This document shows, one piece after another, positions 1 through 6,272 of a stretch of DNA of 6,272 nt. The notes below the pieces were generated by a model. It made no database searches. It was not told where the DNA came from and saw only the letters and a program-made list of their open reading frames with translations. The stretch covers positions 1 through 6,272 of the forward strand of contig JAGHDB010000001.1 of assembly GCA_021160155.1 (NCBI GenBank), read 5' to 3'. Position 1 is the stretch's first letter; every line of letters begins with the position of its first letter. The position numbers were made by a program, and so were the translations under genes. This DNA is from Bacteroidales bacterium. Lineage in GTDB: Bacteria > Bacteroidota > Bacteroidia > Bacteroidales > UBA12481.

Positions 1-1017
1 AAACTGTTCAGACCAAATCTCCTCATCGGTGCTTTTTTTATAGATATCCACATACAGAGGCACCTGGTCATGTGTCAGCTCCGGATCAAAAGTAAATACC
101 AGGGTACCCTGTAACTGTGCATATCCGGGTAATACTCCAAATGTCGCATCCAAAGATTGAGTACAGGGATGATCCCAGTTTACCATATCAGGAGACACGG
201 TAAAAGGTTTATCAGACACTCCCTGATTAAGACGTAATACCATCGGCGTTGAGAGAGGAACCGGAATCTGATACGTCCAGTTCACACCTGAACCGGTTAC
301 CTGTAATAAAGTATCAAACACAAGCCGCTGATCCCGGGCTCTAAGGAATGAAATTTTTACCGGAACCGGATCGGGAGGAGCTGACCCATCCAAATTGATC
401 CGTATCGAACCGGAACCCAGACAAGGTATATTGGGTATTAATTGAAAATCCCACTGACCATACAGAATACATGAATTATTAAGTCGGATTACCTCAGGAC
501 GTACATCGAAATCTTTAGTCAGTGAAACCGGTTTAAGAATCATTTGCAGGGGCCGTTCCTCGGGAAGCATGAGCGAAATCGAAGTGGAATAATCCATCGA
601 AGTGATTGAGAGATCAAGCGTCCGGTAAACCGAACCATTATAGTCATCAATAACAGAGAGCTTTGCAGGCAGAGGAAATACATTAAACTCCTCCCGGATA
701 GAGGTATGAATGGTACCTGAAAAACGGCACTTCAACGGACGAAGCACAAAATCCTGATGAAAACTTTCCTGAAAAGGGAAAATAGTCAGAAATAAAGGGT
801 CAGAAGCCAGTTGAAAATCGGGATGATCCGCCACAACCCTGAGTTCAGCCTGTACACCTACAGGTATCTGAACAGACAAAGGTAAATTCAACCCCGAAAA
901 CAGCCGTACGGCAAAACGCTGTAATACTATTTCAGAACCGGATTCTGAAAGAATCAGATGTCCGTCAAATGCCGATTCGGGAAATGGTTTCTGAAAAGTA
1001 AAAGTCAGCTGACCGGA
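1..1017 (-). repeat. About 3.5 divergent ~100-residue protein repeats in the second gene
   Basis: The units begin at residues 329, 428, 530 and 631 (bases 721-1017, 415-720, 112-414 and 1-111), a spacing of 99, 102 and 101. Each opens with a short G-x-hydrophobic strand: SGQLTF, SGTIHT, SGSIRI, QGTLVF. The first three each close with a D-x-hydrophobic strand ending in Pro: QDFVLRP, WDFQLIP, DATFGVLP. In between lie alternating hydrophobic strands and a Pro-rich centre (LPLSVQIP, ISLMLPEE, QIPVPLS), followed by a segment such as FDVRPEV or FTVSPDM. This pattern points to beta-sandwich modules in tandem. The repeats are too divergent to be a DNA-level repeat. The fourth unit is cut by the window edge, so the total number is unknown. 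Confidence 0.7.
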
Positions 1018-2001
1018 TACTGTTACAGTCTCTGTACGTGTACCGGCAGCATAAAGGCTTAAATGAGAAAGAGGCACCTCAGCCAGGCACCTGCCCTGTT
1101 CCTCGAATACCCGGGCAAACCCGGCAGGTTTCCATACGGTTGCAACAGACTCAAAATACCAAACGGGAATTGAATCACCCGGTTGATAATTCGCCCCAAC
1201 CGGAAATCGCCAGGTAAGCGGAGGACCGGGGATTTGCGTAATGGCACCTGATGTTTGGCTTTCAATATCTAAATCCATGATATTTACCGCATCAAAAATA
1301 CCGGATACTATGCTGCCCCGGTCTTCAAATTGCATCACTCCGGCATCTGCCAGTCCGGTATCTTCTAACCGGTCATAATGCACCGCCCGCACCGATAGAG
1401 CTCCATCTGCCGGAGTATTGCCTGGCCCCTCCAGTAACATACTATCCGGGAACAGAAGTTCCAGTGAATTATCCGGCATGATCACCCTGAATCCGGAGGT
1501 AAGTTGTCCCTGCTGTACATTGCCTGTTTTTATTTTGACCATTTGCCGCTGATCGTCAGTAAGATTATGTTGCCACAAAGGAATAAGAAAAGTATTCACA
1601 CCGGTTTTTGAGACGACCAGGTCGAGCGTAACTTTTTCATAATCTGAAGCTTGGACTGTCATCGTTATCAGAACCGGGTGACCCGGTTCAATCCTGTATG
1701 GATCATACGGATCAAGGCCCAGACTGATAATTCCTGACAAGGAGACTGCTTGATCAACCCGTTCACCCACCTGGGTAACCACCGCACCGGCATCGCGACC
1801 CGAAAAGTGGACCTCCACACCATCCACTCCATTGTTACCGATTAGTTGACCGGTTGTTGCATCATAAAAACGTAAAGAGAGAAAAGTCTTGATAATATTG
1901 GTGTCAAGACTGATAATCAGATCATCCTTGAAATTAACCGGCTGGCATACCTGCAGCACCATCAGCAACGGCAGAATCCACCATACTGTTTTTCGACCCA
2001 T
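1..2001 (-). CDS. Exported all-beta protein with C-proximal ~100-residue tandem repeats, possible lipoprotein; 3' end outside window
   Basis: The frame is open for 667 codons with no stop from the ATG at 2001 to the left edge, so the gene is partial at its 3' end. An in-frame TGA at 2014-2016 leaves no earlier start. The N-terminus (MGRKTVWWILPLLMVLQVC) is a short basic segment plus a hydrophobic core, a signal peptide. Cys19 could be lipidated, although LQV-C is a poor lipobox; the following QPVNFKDD holds an acidic patch. Residues about 28-145 form a beta-sandwich-like module with the motifs VHFSGRDAG and VTMTVQASDY-like strands. Residues about 150-325 form a second region containing GDSIPVWYFE and a TVWKPAGF segment. 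From residue 329 onward there are repeats of about 100 residues. The gene follows the T9SS-cargo gene by 30 bases and is probably in the same transcript. Composition is rich in Val, Leu, Pro and Ser, with few Cys and no catalytic motif. I do not recognise a named family; a surface adhesin or binding protein is an inference. Whether it has its own T9SS sorting domain cannot be seen. Confidence 0.9.
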   Translation of the reverse strand, partial: MGRKTVWWILPLLMVLQVCQPVNFKDDLIISLDTNIIKTFLSLRFYDATTGQLIGNNGVDGVEVHFSGRDAGAVVTQVGERVDQAVSLSGIISLGLDPYDPYRIEPGHPVLITMTVQASDYEKVTLDLVVSKTGVNTFLIPLWQHNLTDDQRQMVKIKTGNVQQGQLTSGFRVIMPDNSLELLFPDSMLLEGPGNTPADGALSVRAVHYDRLEDTGLADAGVMQFEDRGSIVSGIFDAVNIMDLDIESQTSGAITQIPGPPLTWRFPVGANYQPGDSIPVWYFESVATVWKPAGFARVFEEQGRCLAEVPLSHLSLYAAGTRTETVTVSGQLTFTFQKPFPESAFDGHLILSESGSEIVLQRFAVRLFSGLNLPLSVQIPVGVQAELRVVADHPDFQLASDPLFLTIFPFQESFHQDFVLRPLKCRFSGTIHTSIREEFNVFPLPAKLSVIDDYNGSVYRTLDLSITSMDYSTSISLMLPEERPLQMILKPVSLTKDFDVRPEVIRLNNSCILYGQWDFQLIPNIPCLGSGSIRINLDGSAPPDPVPVKISFLRARDQRLVFDTLLQVTGSGVNWTYQIPVPLSTPMVLRLNQGVSDKPFTVSPDMVNWDHPCTQSLDATFGVLPGYAQLQGTLVFTFDPELTHDQVPLYVDIYKKSTDEEIWSEQF
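1944..2001 (-). other. Signal peptide, possible lipoprotein signal (residues 1-19)
   Basis: Residues 1-4 are MGRK, followed by a hydrophobic run (VWWILPLLMVLQV) and Cys19. Export is well supported. Lipidation is uncertain: the residue before the cysteine is Val and the one before that is Gln, whereas the usual lipobox has small residues there. The KDD at residues 25-27 recalls the acidic export signal that follows the lipidated cysteine in some Bacteroidota surface lipoproteins, but it lies further from the cysteine than usual. Confidence 0.6.
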
Positions 2002-2031
2002 GTAAAACCCGTATCAATCTTATCTTTCAGG
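2002..2031 (-). promoter_or_regulatory. Short intergenic gap with no clear ribosome binding site
   Basis: Only 30 bases separate the TGA of the large gene (2032-2034) from the ATG at 2001. Read on the minus strand, the gap contains a purine-rich GAAAGATAAG about 17-27 bases before the ATG and then GATACGGGTTTTAC; neither is a well-placed Shine-Dalgarno sequence. There is no hairpin with a T run, so I see no terminator and expect read-through from the upstream gene. Weak or absent Shine-Dalgarno sequences are normal in Bacteroidota. Confidence 0.5.
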
Positions 2032-5000
2032 TCACTCTGTAACCGTAATCATGATTGATTCATGCCGGTACCCGGCAGTAAGTTTACAAAGATAAACCCC
2101 CTGCTGCAACTGATCGTTTTCGTAGTGAATCAAATGATTGCCTTTGGTGAGATCTTTTTCAAGAATCACATCCACCTCCTGGCCCAAAAGATCATAAAGC
2201 ACCATTCGAACATGAGCTGCATCATCCAGATTGACCTTAAAGGTTGTCTGACCAGCCATCGGATTCGGATAGGAGTTTAACATTGAACCTGACACTTCCG
2301 GCAAATTGGAACCGGTTGTTTTTGAGAACTTCAGATTACGCACATTCAGAGAGAAAGGAGTATAATCCCTTCCATTCCCAATTACATTGAAAACCACACT
2401 AACCGCATCATCCGCCGTAAAAATCAATCCGGGATCAATGGATGTCAGATCACTGAAGTTAATAGTATAGTGTGCCATAGCCGGACTAAGGCTGATAGAG
2501 GTTCTGAACTGATCACTCCAATTTTTAATTCCATCCTTATTAAGAATGACTTCAACCGTACCCCGGCCACTGGCATCAAACTCAAAACTCCGGTAATCCG
2601 AGAGGTCGGTTGGTATATTTCGTACTCCGATGGCTCTGAACAAGGAGACATAAGTTTTAACTTCTCCGGTAATCGCAGCATCCCTTTCCAAGGAAAATTC
2701 TCCCGGATCCAATGACAGCGACTCTTCCGGTGTAATCACGTAGGAGGTAATTACCGCTCCATCTTTCTCCACATATTTACCCCAGGCACCATCAGAAAAA
2801 TAAAGTTCATCCAAACCGGGATCCGCATTATTTTCAACGGTAAAACCGGCATCATAAATATATCCGACAGGTATTCTGATCTCCAGGGTAAACCCATCGG
2901 GTGTTGCCATATTAAGCGGAACAGTGATATTGAAATTCTCACGGGCTCCCATCTCTGAACGGGTGAGCGTTCCTTTGACTGTTACCTGATCAGCCTGAAT
3001 AGGATTCACCAGGGTCAGATCAAGTACACCGTCATGATAATAACCACTGCGGACAAAAACTTTCGGTACCCTTTGATCCCCGTTATTGATCAGATTAAGA
3101 GGTTCATCTTTTTCGATACGGTTTAAAATATTTTCAACCAACTGAACGGTAGTTTCCCTGGAGACCGTCCAAACCTGAAAGTTCATCACCTCCGCATCCC
3201 TTGAAACATGGTACCACTCTTTTGACCATTGGTTATCAATAGTCATCCGGTTACCCTGACGGTAGGCCACAAACGAGACAGCATAGTCGGCCTCACCGGA
3301 AGGTTGCTGTATCAAACTGATAATAAAGGGATGACCTTTGATCTCCACATAGCGAACAGTAGCCAGACTTCCGCCGGTCAACCGGTCGCAAATTATCTTG
3401 GTATGATTATATACTTCGCCTTCCGGAGTGGTCATAGCCATAATTGCCCCAACCCGTCGGTCGTTATTCTGATAGTAATCTACCGAAAATACCTCGAGAG
3501 CATTTGACATGTCTAACAGGTCTACAGGTGTTACGACATAGGCCTTTGAATTTTCAGGACCGTTTTCAGGCAGGTAGTCCAGAATATTAGAGGTACCCGA
3601 CTTCATTGAAGAGGCAGGGAGCAGAACTCCGGAAGCTACATCGGCTTCTCTGAATGGAGAAAGCTGAGTAATATCATTCAGTAATTTCGTTGAATTATTC
3701 TTCATCCTCAGGAATTTCCGCAAAGCAATTTTGGTTGACAGATCCCCGTTGCTTTCAATACCTCCTCCGCCTCCTCCCGAACTGGAGGCATTAATCGTAA
3801 CCACATCGGTATTATCTCCGGGGACCGTCTCTGTCTGGTCATAACTGGTAATGGTAGCAGTATTGGATGCTCCTCCGGTAAGAAGAACTCTCCCCACCAA
3901 AGTTAAGGTAGCCGTTCCGCTACCCTGCAGGATTCCTGCTTCCCAGATACCGGTTGAGGGAGTATAGATTCCCTGGGTAACAGTATGTGACTGATACGTA
4001 AACTCAGTGTTATCCAACAGATCCGTCAGTTTAATAGTTGAAGCATAATCCGATGAGTTATTAGTCAACACTATCGTGAAAGTAACGTTGTTCCCCTGTG
4101 TAGGAGTAGCATTATCAACGGTCTTATCCACAACCAAATCGCGATTGACATTACCCGATCCGGTACTCGACAACCACCAGGGGGCATATTTTACATTAGC
4201 AGTCACCGCATTCCCCTGTCCGTGCGGGTTATTGTAATTGGGTGTATTGGGCAGGGATTTGTTGTCATACGGACCGGTTACATGGCCCCACCAGTTGTAT
4301 CGGGCATCAATTACCGGAGAATGCCTGATAACTCCCCCGTAAGCTGATCCGTCAGTTCCGGCATAAGTCTTCACATTATTAGTGATAGAAGCATGCTGCA
4401 CTACTACGTTGTTCGGATAGGTATTGTGTACACCGGGATAACCAAAACGGATACCCCGCTCATTACCGTTATAAGTTCCCCCGTCAACCAAAATATCATC
4501 CAATGTGGCAGGATGAGAAGCATACGACCCGTCATCCCGGGCCATGATCCATAAACCATATCCTTCAGCAAATCCCAAACCATTTCCGGTAAAAGTACAA
4601 TGGCTGAAATCCAGGTTGGTATAGTTTTGGTATAAAAGATTGAGGTTTACACCCCCGTTATATTGTCCCGCATGAGTCCAGGCTCCACCATCCGTATATA
4701 CCGTATTCCATCCGTTGTTTGAAACAGTAACCTGACTAAAAGAGGTTTCAGAGAGTTTCTCTGCATAAATCCCCACAATCGAATTGTGGTTAAAAGCAGA
4801 TCCTGCCACCGTACAGTGAGAAACATTCCCCATGGATCCGCTGTACGTACTGTTTGAAAAATACCATCCATAATGAAGATCTTCGAAAGTACAGCCTTCA
4901 ACAGTCAGATGTGAAAGGGTTGCCCCGTTGCTGACCTGTAATCCGATTTCAGACTGTGTGGCATCATTCACAGCGGTTCCTTTGACATAAAGATTCTTAA

Positions 5001-6204
5001 GATGGAGATAATCAACCGTTCCGGAAGGAACACTCATACCGTATACCCCTTCACAGACAAGACGCATATTCCACAATTCAACCAGGTCACCTGAAGCACC
5101 TGAAGAAGATAATGTGATAATCGGGCCGGTACCTGATTTTTTCAGTATCGTATTGGTGGCATCACTGGCTCCGTAACCCGCACCATGTATTTTCACTTTC
5201 CGGTTCACATTGAACTCTTCGGTATACGTACCTGCCAACACATTAATTACAGATCCCAAAGGCACCTGGTTGACTGAGGTCTGGATTTTTAGCGTGTGGT
5301 CCAACCAGTAGTCGCCCGTTGAAATTTTCTCAATCCAGGATTGATCGCCATGACCTCCCAGAACAGCAAAACTCAGTGCATCACTCTGTGTAATCTGGTA
5401 AAAATAATAAGAAGTATCCTGTGTATTCCGAACGATATAATCAAACCCGTTAACGGTTATATTCGTATTGGTAAATCCATATTCATCTTCTCCATATACT
5501 TTATTGGTCTCACCAAAAGACGAGGTCGTCCCGTCAATGGTAACATTTTTTGAGCCCCGGTTATGGTTAGAGCAATAAATAGCAAATCCGCCCCAGTCAT
5601 TTCCGACAGTTGTCAAATGATTGGCGGTTACAGTCCAACAGCCCGCAATGGCAATTCCATTACCGTCGTGAGAATTTTTGGAAGTTAAATAGGATAGAGA
5701 TAACGTGGTAATCCCGTCAAACTCAAAATTTGATTTTTTACCTCCGTCTATTGTGACATGACTGACCGTAATATTGGATCCCCCTGAGAATTTAAGAGCA
5801 TAACTGCCATCCACTCCGTTCGGTTGAATGGTCATATAACTTACAGATACATTTGATTGCGAGGATATCAATGCGGATGTTCCCGCAGCTACGCCGGTGG
5901 CATCAATAATCACACCTGCTTCACTGGCACCAACCAACGTTAATTGATGATTGATGTCCACCGTTGAACCGAACGTATAGGTTCCGTTGGCTATATGGAT
6001 TACATCCCCGTCGCTCGACGCTGCAATGGCCGCCTGAATAGTAGCATAGAGCGGTACTCCGCCGCTACCGACATAGCGGTCAGTCGCCAGCACCGAATGG
6101 GTTGTTCCGGCCAAAAGAGGAAAAATAAGCAGAACCGAAACCAACAGTGTTCTGTGATTTCCCGTATGGTTCCTTTTAGCAGGGTTCTTGTAGAATACAT
6201 TCAT
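2032..6204 (-). CDS. T9SS-secreted double beta-helix / DUF11 / CBM-like multidomain surface protein
   Basis: A 1390-residue protein, complete. The ATG at 6204 is the only reasonable start: an in-frame TAA lies at 6223-6225 and the next Met is at residue 124. Order of parts: signal peptide (about 1-40); beta-helix unit 1 (about 41-260); beta-helix unit 2 (about 303-680), ending in an RYNWWG...GP segment and a KYAPWW strand; DUF11-type domain (about 688-806); SSSGGGGGG linker; unassigned region (about 818-1175) with an IICDRL motif; CBM-like beta-sandwich (about 1180-1296); type A T9SS sorting domain (about 1304-1390). Such proteins cross the inner membrane by Sec and the outer membrane by T9SS, and are released or attached at the surface. 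Right-handed beta-helices are common in polysaccharide lyases, hydrolases and adhesins. I see no catalytic signature, so a glycan-binding or adhesive role is inferred and an enzyme role stays possible. It is the first of two closely spaced genes in the same direction. No frameshift is apparent. Confidence 0.95.
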   Translation of the reverse strand: MNVFYKNPAKRNHTGNHRTLLVSVLLIFPLLAGTTHSVLATDRYVGSGGVPLYATIQAAIAASSDGDVIHIANGTYTFGSTVDINHQLTLVGASEAGVIIDATGVAAGTSALISSQSNVSVSYMTIQPNGVDGSYALKFSGGSNITVSHVTIDGGKKSNFEFDGITTLSLSYLTSKNSHDGNGIAIAGCWTVTANHLTTVGNDWGGFAIYCSNHNRGSKNVTIDGTTSSFGETNKVYGEDEYGFTNTNITVNGFDYIVRNTQDTSYYFYQITQSDALSFAVLGGHGDQSWIEKISTGDYWLDHTLKIQTSVNQVPLGSVINVLAGTYTEEFNVNRKVKIHGAGYGASDATNTILKKSGTGPIITLSSSGASGDLVELWNMRLVCEGVYGMSVPSGTVDYLHLKNLYVKGTAVNDATQSEIGLQVSNGATLSHLTVEGCTFEDLHYGWYFSNSTYSGSMGNVSHCTVAGSAFNHNSIVGIYAEKLSETSFSQVTVSNNGWNTVYTDGGAWTHAGQYNGGVNLNLLYQNYTNLDFSHCTFTGNGLGFAEGYGLWIMARDDGSYASHPATLDDILVDGGTYNGNERGIRFGYPGVHNTYPNNVVVQHASITNNVKTYAGTDGSAYGGVIRHSPVIDARYNWWGHVTGPYDNKSLPNTPNYNNPHGQGNAVTANVKYAPWWLSSTGSGNVNRDLVVDKTVDNATPTQGNNVTFTIVLTNNSSDYASTIKLTDLLDNTEFTYQSHTVTQGIYTPSTGIWEAGILQGSGTATLTLVGRVLLTGGASNTATITSYDQTETVPGDNTDVVTINASSSGGGGGGIESNGDLSTKIALRKFLRMKNNSTKLLNDITQLSPFREADVASGVLLPASSMKSGTSNILDYLPENGPENSKAYVVTPVDLLDMSNALEVFSVDYYQNNDRRVGAIMAMTTPEGEVYNHTKIICDRLTGGSLATVRYVEIKGHPFIISLIQQPSGEADYAVSFVAYRQGNRMTIDNQWSKEWYHVSRDAEVMNFQVWTVSRETTVQLVENILNRIEKDEPLNLINNGDQRVPKVFVRSGYYHDGVLDLTLVNPIQADQVTVKGTLTRSEMGARENFNITVPLNMATPDGFTLEIRIPVGYIYDAGFTVENNADPGLDELYFSDGAWGKYVEKDGAVITSYVITPEESLSLDPGEFSLERDAAITGEVKTYVSLFRAIGVRNIPTDLSDYRSFEFDASGRGTVEVILNKDGIKNWSDQFRTSISLSPAMAHYTINFSDLTSIDPGLIFTADDAVSVVFNVIGNGRDYTPFSLNVRNLKFSKTTGSNLPEVSGSMLNSYPNPMAGQTTFKVNLDDAAHVRMVLYDLLGQEVDVILEKDLTKGNHLIHYENDQLQQGVYLCKLTAGYRHESIMITVTE
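2035..2295 (-). other. Type A T9SS C-terminal sorting domain (residues ~1304-1390)
   Basis: The hallmark segments are [12 protein letters not shown], then [14 protein letters not shown], then [24 protein letters not shown] and a final strand ending MITVTE. This is the standard type A order: YPNP, then v-l-vyd-lGqev, then G-h-----l--G-Y-c-l, then k-vv. The domain directs export through the outer membrane and is normally cleaved on the way. It fixes the phylum-level assignment of the window. Confidence 0.95.
2317..2667 (-). other. Carbohydrate-binding-module-like beta-sandwich (residues ~1180-1296)
   Basis: The arrangement is [21 protein letters not shown], then an [14 protein letters not shown] strand pair, then [11 protein letters not shown], then [32 protein letters not shown]. 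It resembles galactose-binding-fold modules such as CBM11-like domains: a flat-sheet strand reporting a conserved Phe/Asp, a W/F-rich middle strand, YTINFSDL, and a closing V-x-N-L-x-F strand. The match is by pattern only, so the ligand and the exact family are not known. Its place just before the sorting domain is common for T9SS cargo. Confidence 0.6.
2680..3753 (-). other. Unassigned region with IICDRL motif (residues ~818-1175)
   Basis: It starts with a basic, probably helical segment ([12 protein letters not shown]). A probable globular domain of about 860-1035 follows, with [22 protein letters not shown], then [21 protein letters not shown], then [16 protein letters not shown] and [22 protein letters not shown]. 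Residues about 1048-1175 look like a beta-sandwich ([46 protein letters not shown]). I cannot name a family. The [10 protein letters not shown] stretch looks conserved-type, with polar and charged residues in a tight run, but no function follows from it. Confidence 0.6.
3754..3786 (-). other. Ser/Gly linker SSSGGGGGG (residues ~807-817)
   Basis: Three serines and six glycines follow the DUF11 domain directly. The Gly codons are GGA GGA GGC GGA GGA GGT (bases 3760-3777), so the tract is slightly mixed at the DNA level. It divides the beta-helix half of the protein from the C-terminal half and is presumably a flexible hinge. Confidence 0.8.
3787..4143 (-). other. DUF11-type beta-sandwich repeat domain (residues ~688-806)
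   Basis: The segment [19 protein letters not shown], then [16 protein letters not shown], a GIWEAGIL strand, [10 protein letters not shown] and [20 protein letters not shown] matches the DUF11 (conserved repeat domain) pattern closely: dl-v-K-v-----p--G--v-yti-vtN, then v-D-lp, then G-W-vg-l-----a-L-i-a-V, then N-A-v--s--D----NN---v. In surface proteins these usually act as spacers or stalks. Only one copy is present. Confidence 0.85.
4165..5298 (-). other. Right-handed beta-helix unit 2 (residues ~303-680)
   Basis: A second pectin-lyase-like entry segment appears: [17 protein letters not shown], then [18 protein letters not shown]. Coils follow with recurring x-T-F/Y-x-x-N turns near residues 438, 469, 497, 536, 576 and 605. 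The unit closes with [15 protein letters not shown] and [11 protein letters not shown], a well-known terminal motif of this class of beta-helix proteins. A second entry segment argues for two tandem helices joined by about 40 residues rather than one long helix. Confidence 0.8.
5419..6084 (-). other. Right-handed beta-helix unit 1 (residues ~41-262)
   Basis: The unit opens with the characteristic pectin-lyase-like entry: [10 protein letters not shown], then [11 protein letters not shown], then [17 protein letters not shown]. It is followed by coils of 23-29 residues that align on strand motifs starting near residues 118 (NVSVSYMTI), 144 (NITVSHVTI), 167 (TLSLSYLTS), 191 (TVTANHLTT) and 220 (NVTIDGTTS). 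This regular spacing is what parallel beta-helix repeats look like. No Asp/Arg/Lys catalytic cluster typical of pectate lyases is obvious. Confidence 0.8.
6085..6204 (-). other. Sec signal peptide (residues ~1-40)
   Basis: An unusually long polar n-region of about 18 residues with several Lys, Arg and His precedes the hydrophobic core [14 protein letters not shown], with likely cleavage after SVLA at residue 40. There is no lipobox cysteine, so this is signal peptidase I type, as expected for a T9SS cargo. Confidence 0.85.
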
Positions 6205-6272
6205 AATATTTGATTTTCCAGATTATTTCAGCTAAAACTTTACCTTCCATCAATTTATAAAAACTGATGACC
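6205..6272 (-). promoter_or_regulatory. AT-rich 5' region of the large gene; no recognisable promoter in view
   Basis: The 68 bases before the ATG at 6204, read on the minus strand, hold an AT-rich leader ending TGGAAAATCAAATATT. There is no Shine-Dalgarno sequence and no convincing Bacteroidota -7 box (TAnnTTTG). The nearest candidates, TAAATTGA and TAAAGTTT, each miss two core positions. The promoter is likely further upstream, outside the window. Confidence 0.4.
6248..6269 (-). repeat. Small inverted repeat (9-bp arms, 4-base loop)
   Basis: On the minus strand the arms are CATCAGTTT and AAATTGATG around a TTAT loop. All nine positions pair in RNA if one G-U pair is allowed; on the plus strand the same position is an A-C mismatch, so it folds better in minus-strand RNA. 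It is not followed by a T run. It could be a leader hairpin of the large gene, the remains of a terminator from a gene outside the window, or chance in an AT-rich stretch. Confidence 0.3.

Noticed and set aside
1059..1265. A 68-codon minus-strand frame inside the second gene
   Set aside because: It overlaps the uninterrupted 667-codon frame in another phase and shows no signal, motif or start signal of its own.
2002..2031. Terminator or separate promoter between the two genes
   Set aside because: The 30 bases contain no stem with a T run and no convincing promoter box.
3760..3777. Phase-variable simple repeat in the polyglycine-coding tract
   Set aside because: The tract is only six codons with mixed third positions and in-frame triplet units, so slippage would change linker length rather than switch the gene off.
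4165..6084. Pectate lyase or other named polysaccharide lyase activity
   Set aside because: The fold signature is clear, but I see no catalytic signature of a specific lyase family, so I name only the fold.
2062..6213. Several plus-strand open frames of 70-92 codons opposite the large gene (for example near 2470-2715, 3229-3507 and 5341-5553)
   Set aside because: They lie wholly antisense to a continuous 1390-codon frame with clear domains, have no recognisable protein features, and have compositions expected of reverse-strand shadows.
6205..6272. Bacteroidota-type promoter (TTTG / TAnnTTTG) for the large gene
   Set aside because: Only partial matches (TAAATTGA, TAAAGTTT) with two core mismatches each and no matching -33 element at proper spacing.
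1..6272. tRNA, rRNA, CRISPR array, insertion sequence or attachment site
   Set aside because: Nearly all of the window is accounted for by the two long frames. No direct repeats with spacers, transposase motifs or RNA gene signatures were seen.

Overview
The window suggests a member of the Bacteroidota (or a close relative in the wider Bacteroidota/Ignavibacteria group). The clearest sign is a C-terminal type IX secretion system (T9SS) sorting domain on the large protein. Supporting signs are long secreted beta-rich proteins, starts with no convincing Shine-Dalgarno sequence, and moderate base composition. Species cannot be read from this sequence.

Layout, read in the direction of transcription (all minus strand): 6205-6272 is an AT-rich upstream region with a small inverted repeat. 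6204-2032 is a complete 1390-codon gene for a secreted multidomain protein: signal peptide, two consecutive right-handed parallel beta-helix (pectin-lyase-like) units, a DUF11-type beta-sandwich, a Ser/Gly linker, a long region with no family I can name, a carbohydrate-binding-module-like beta-sandwich, and a type A T9SS sorting domain. After a 30-base gap, a second gene starts at 2001 and runs off the left edge with 667 codons visible and no stop. It encodes an exported, possibly lipid-anchored, all-beta protein that ends, as far as visible, in about three and a half divergent repeats of roughly 100 residues.

The two genes are very probably co-transcribed and both products are exported. The most economical reading is a cell-surface or secreted pair involved in adhesion or polysaccharide binding. 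The beta-helix and carbohydrate-binding-like modules fit that idea, but no catalytic residue, transporter, regulator or other pathway gene is visible to fix the substrate. No RNA gene, mobile element, CRISPR array or plus-strand gene is supported. The parts I could least assign, and the best candidates for something undescribed, are the roughly 350-residue region after the Gly linker and the 100-residue repeats of the second protein.
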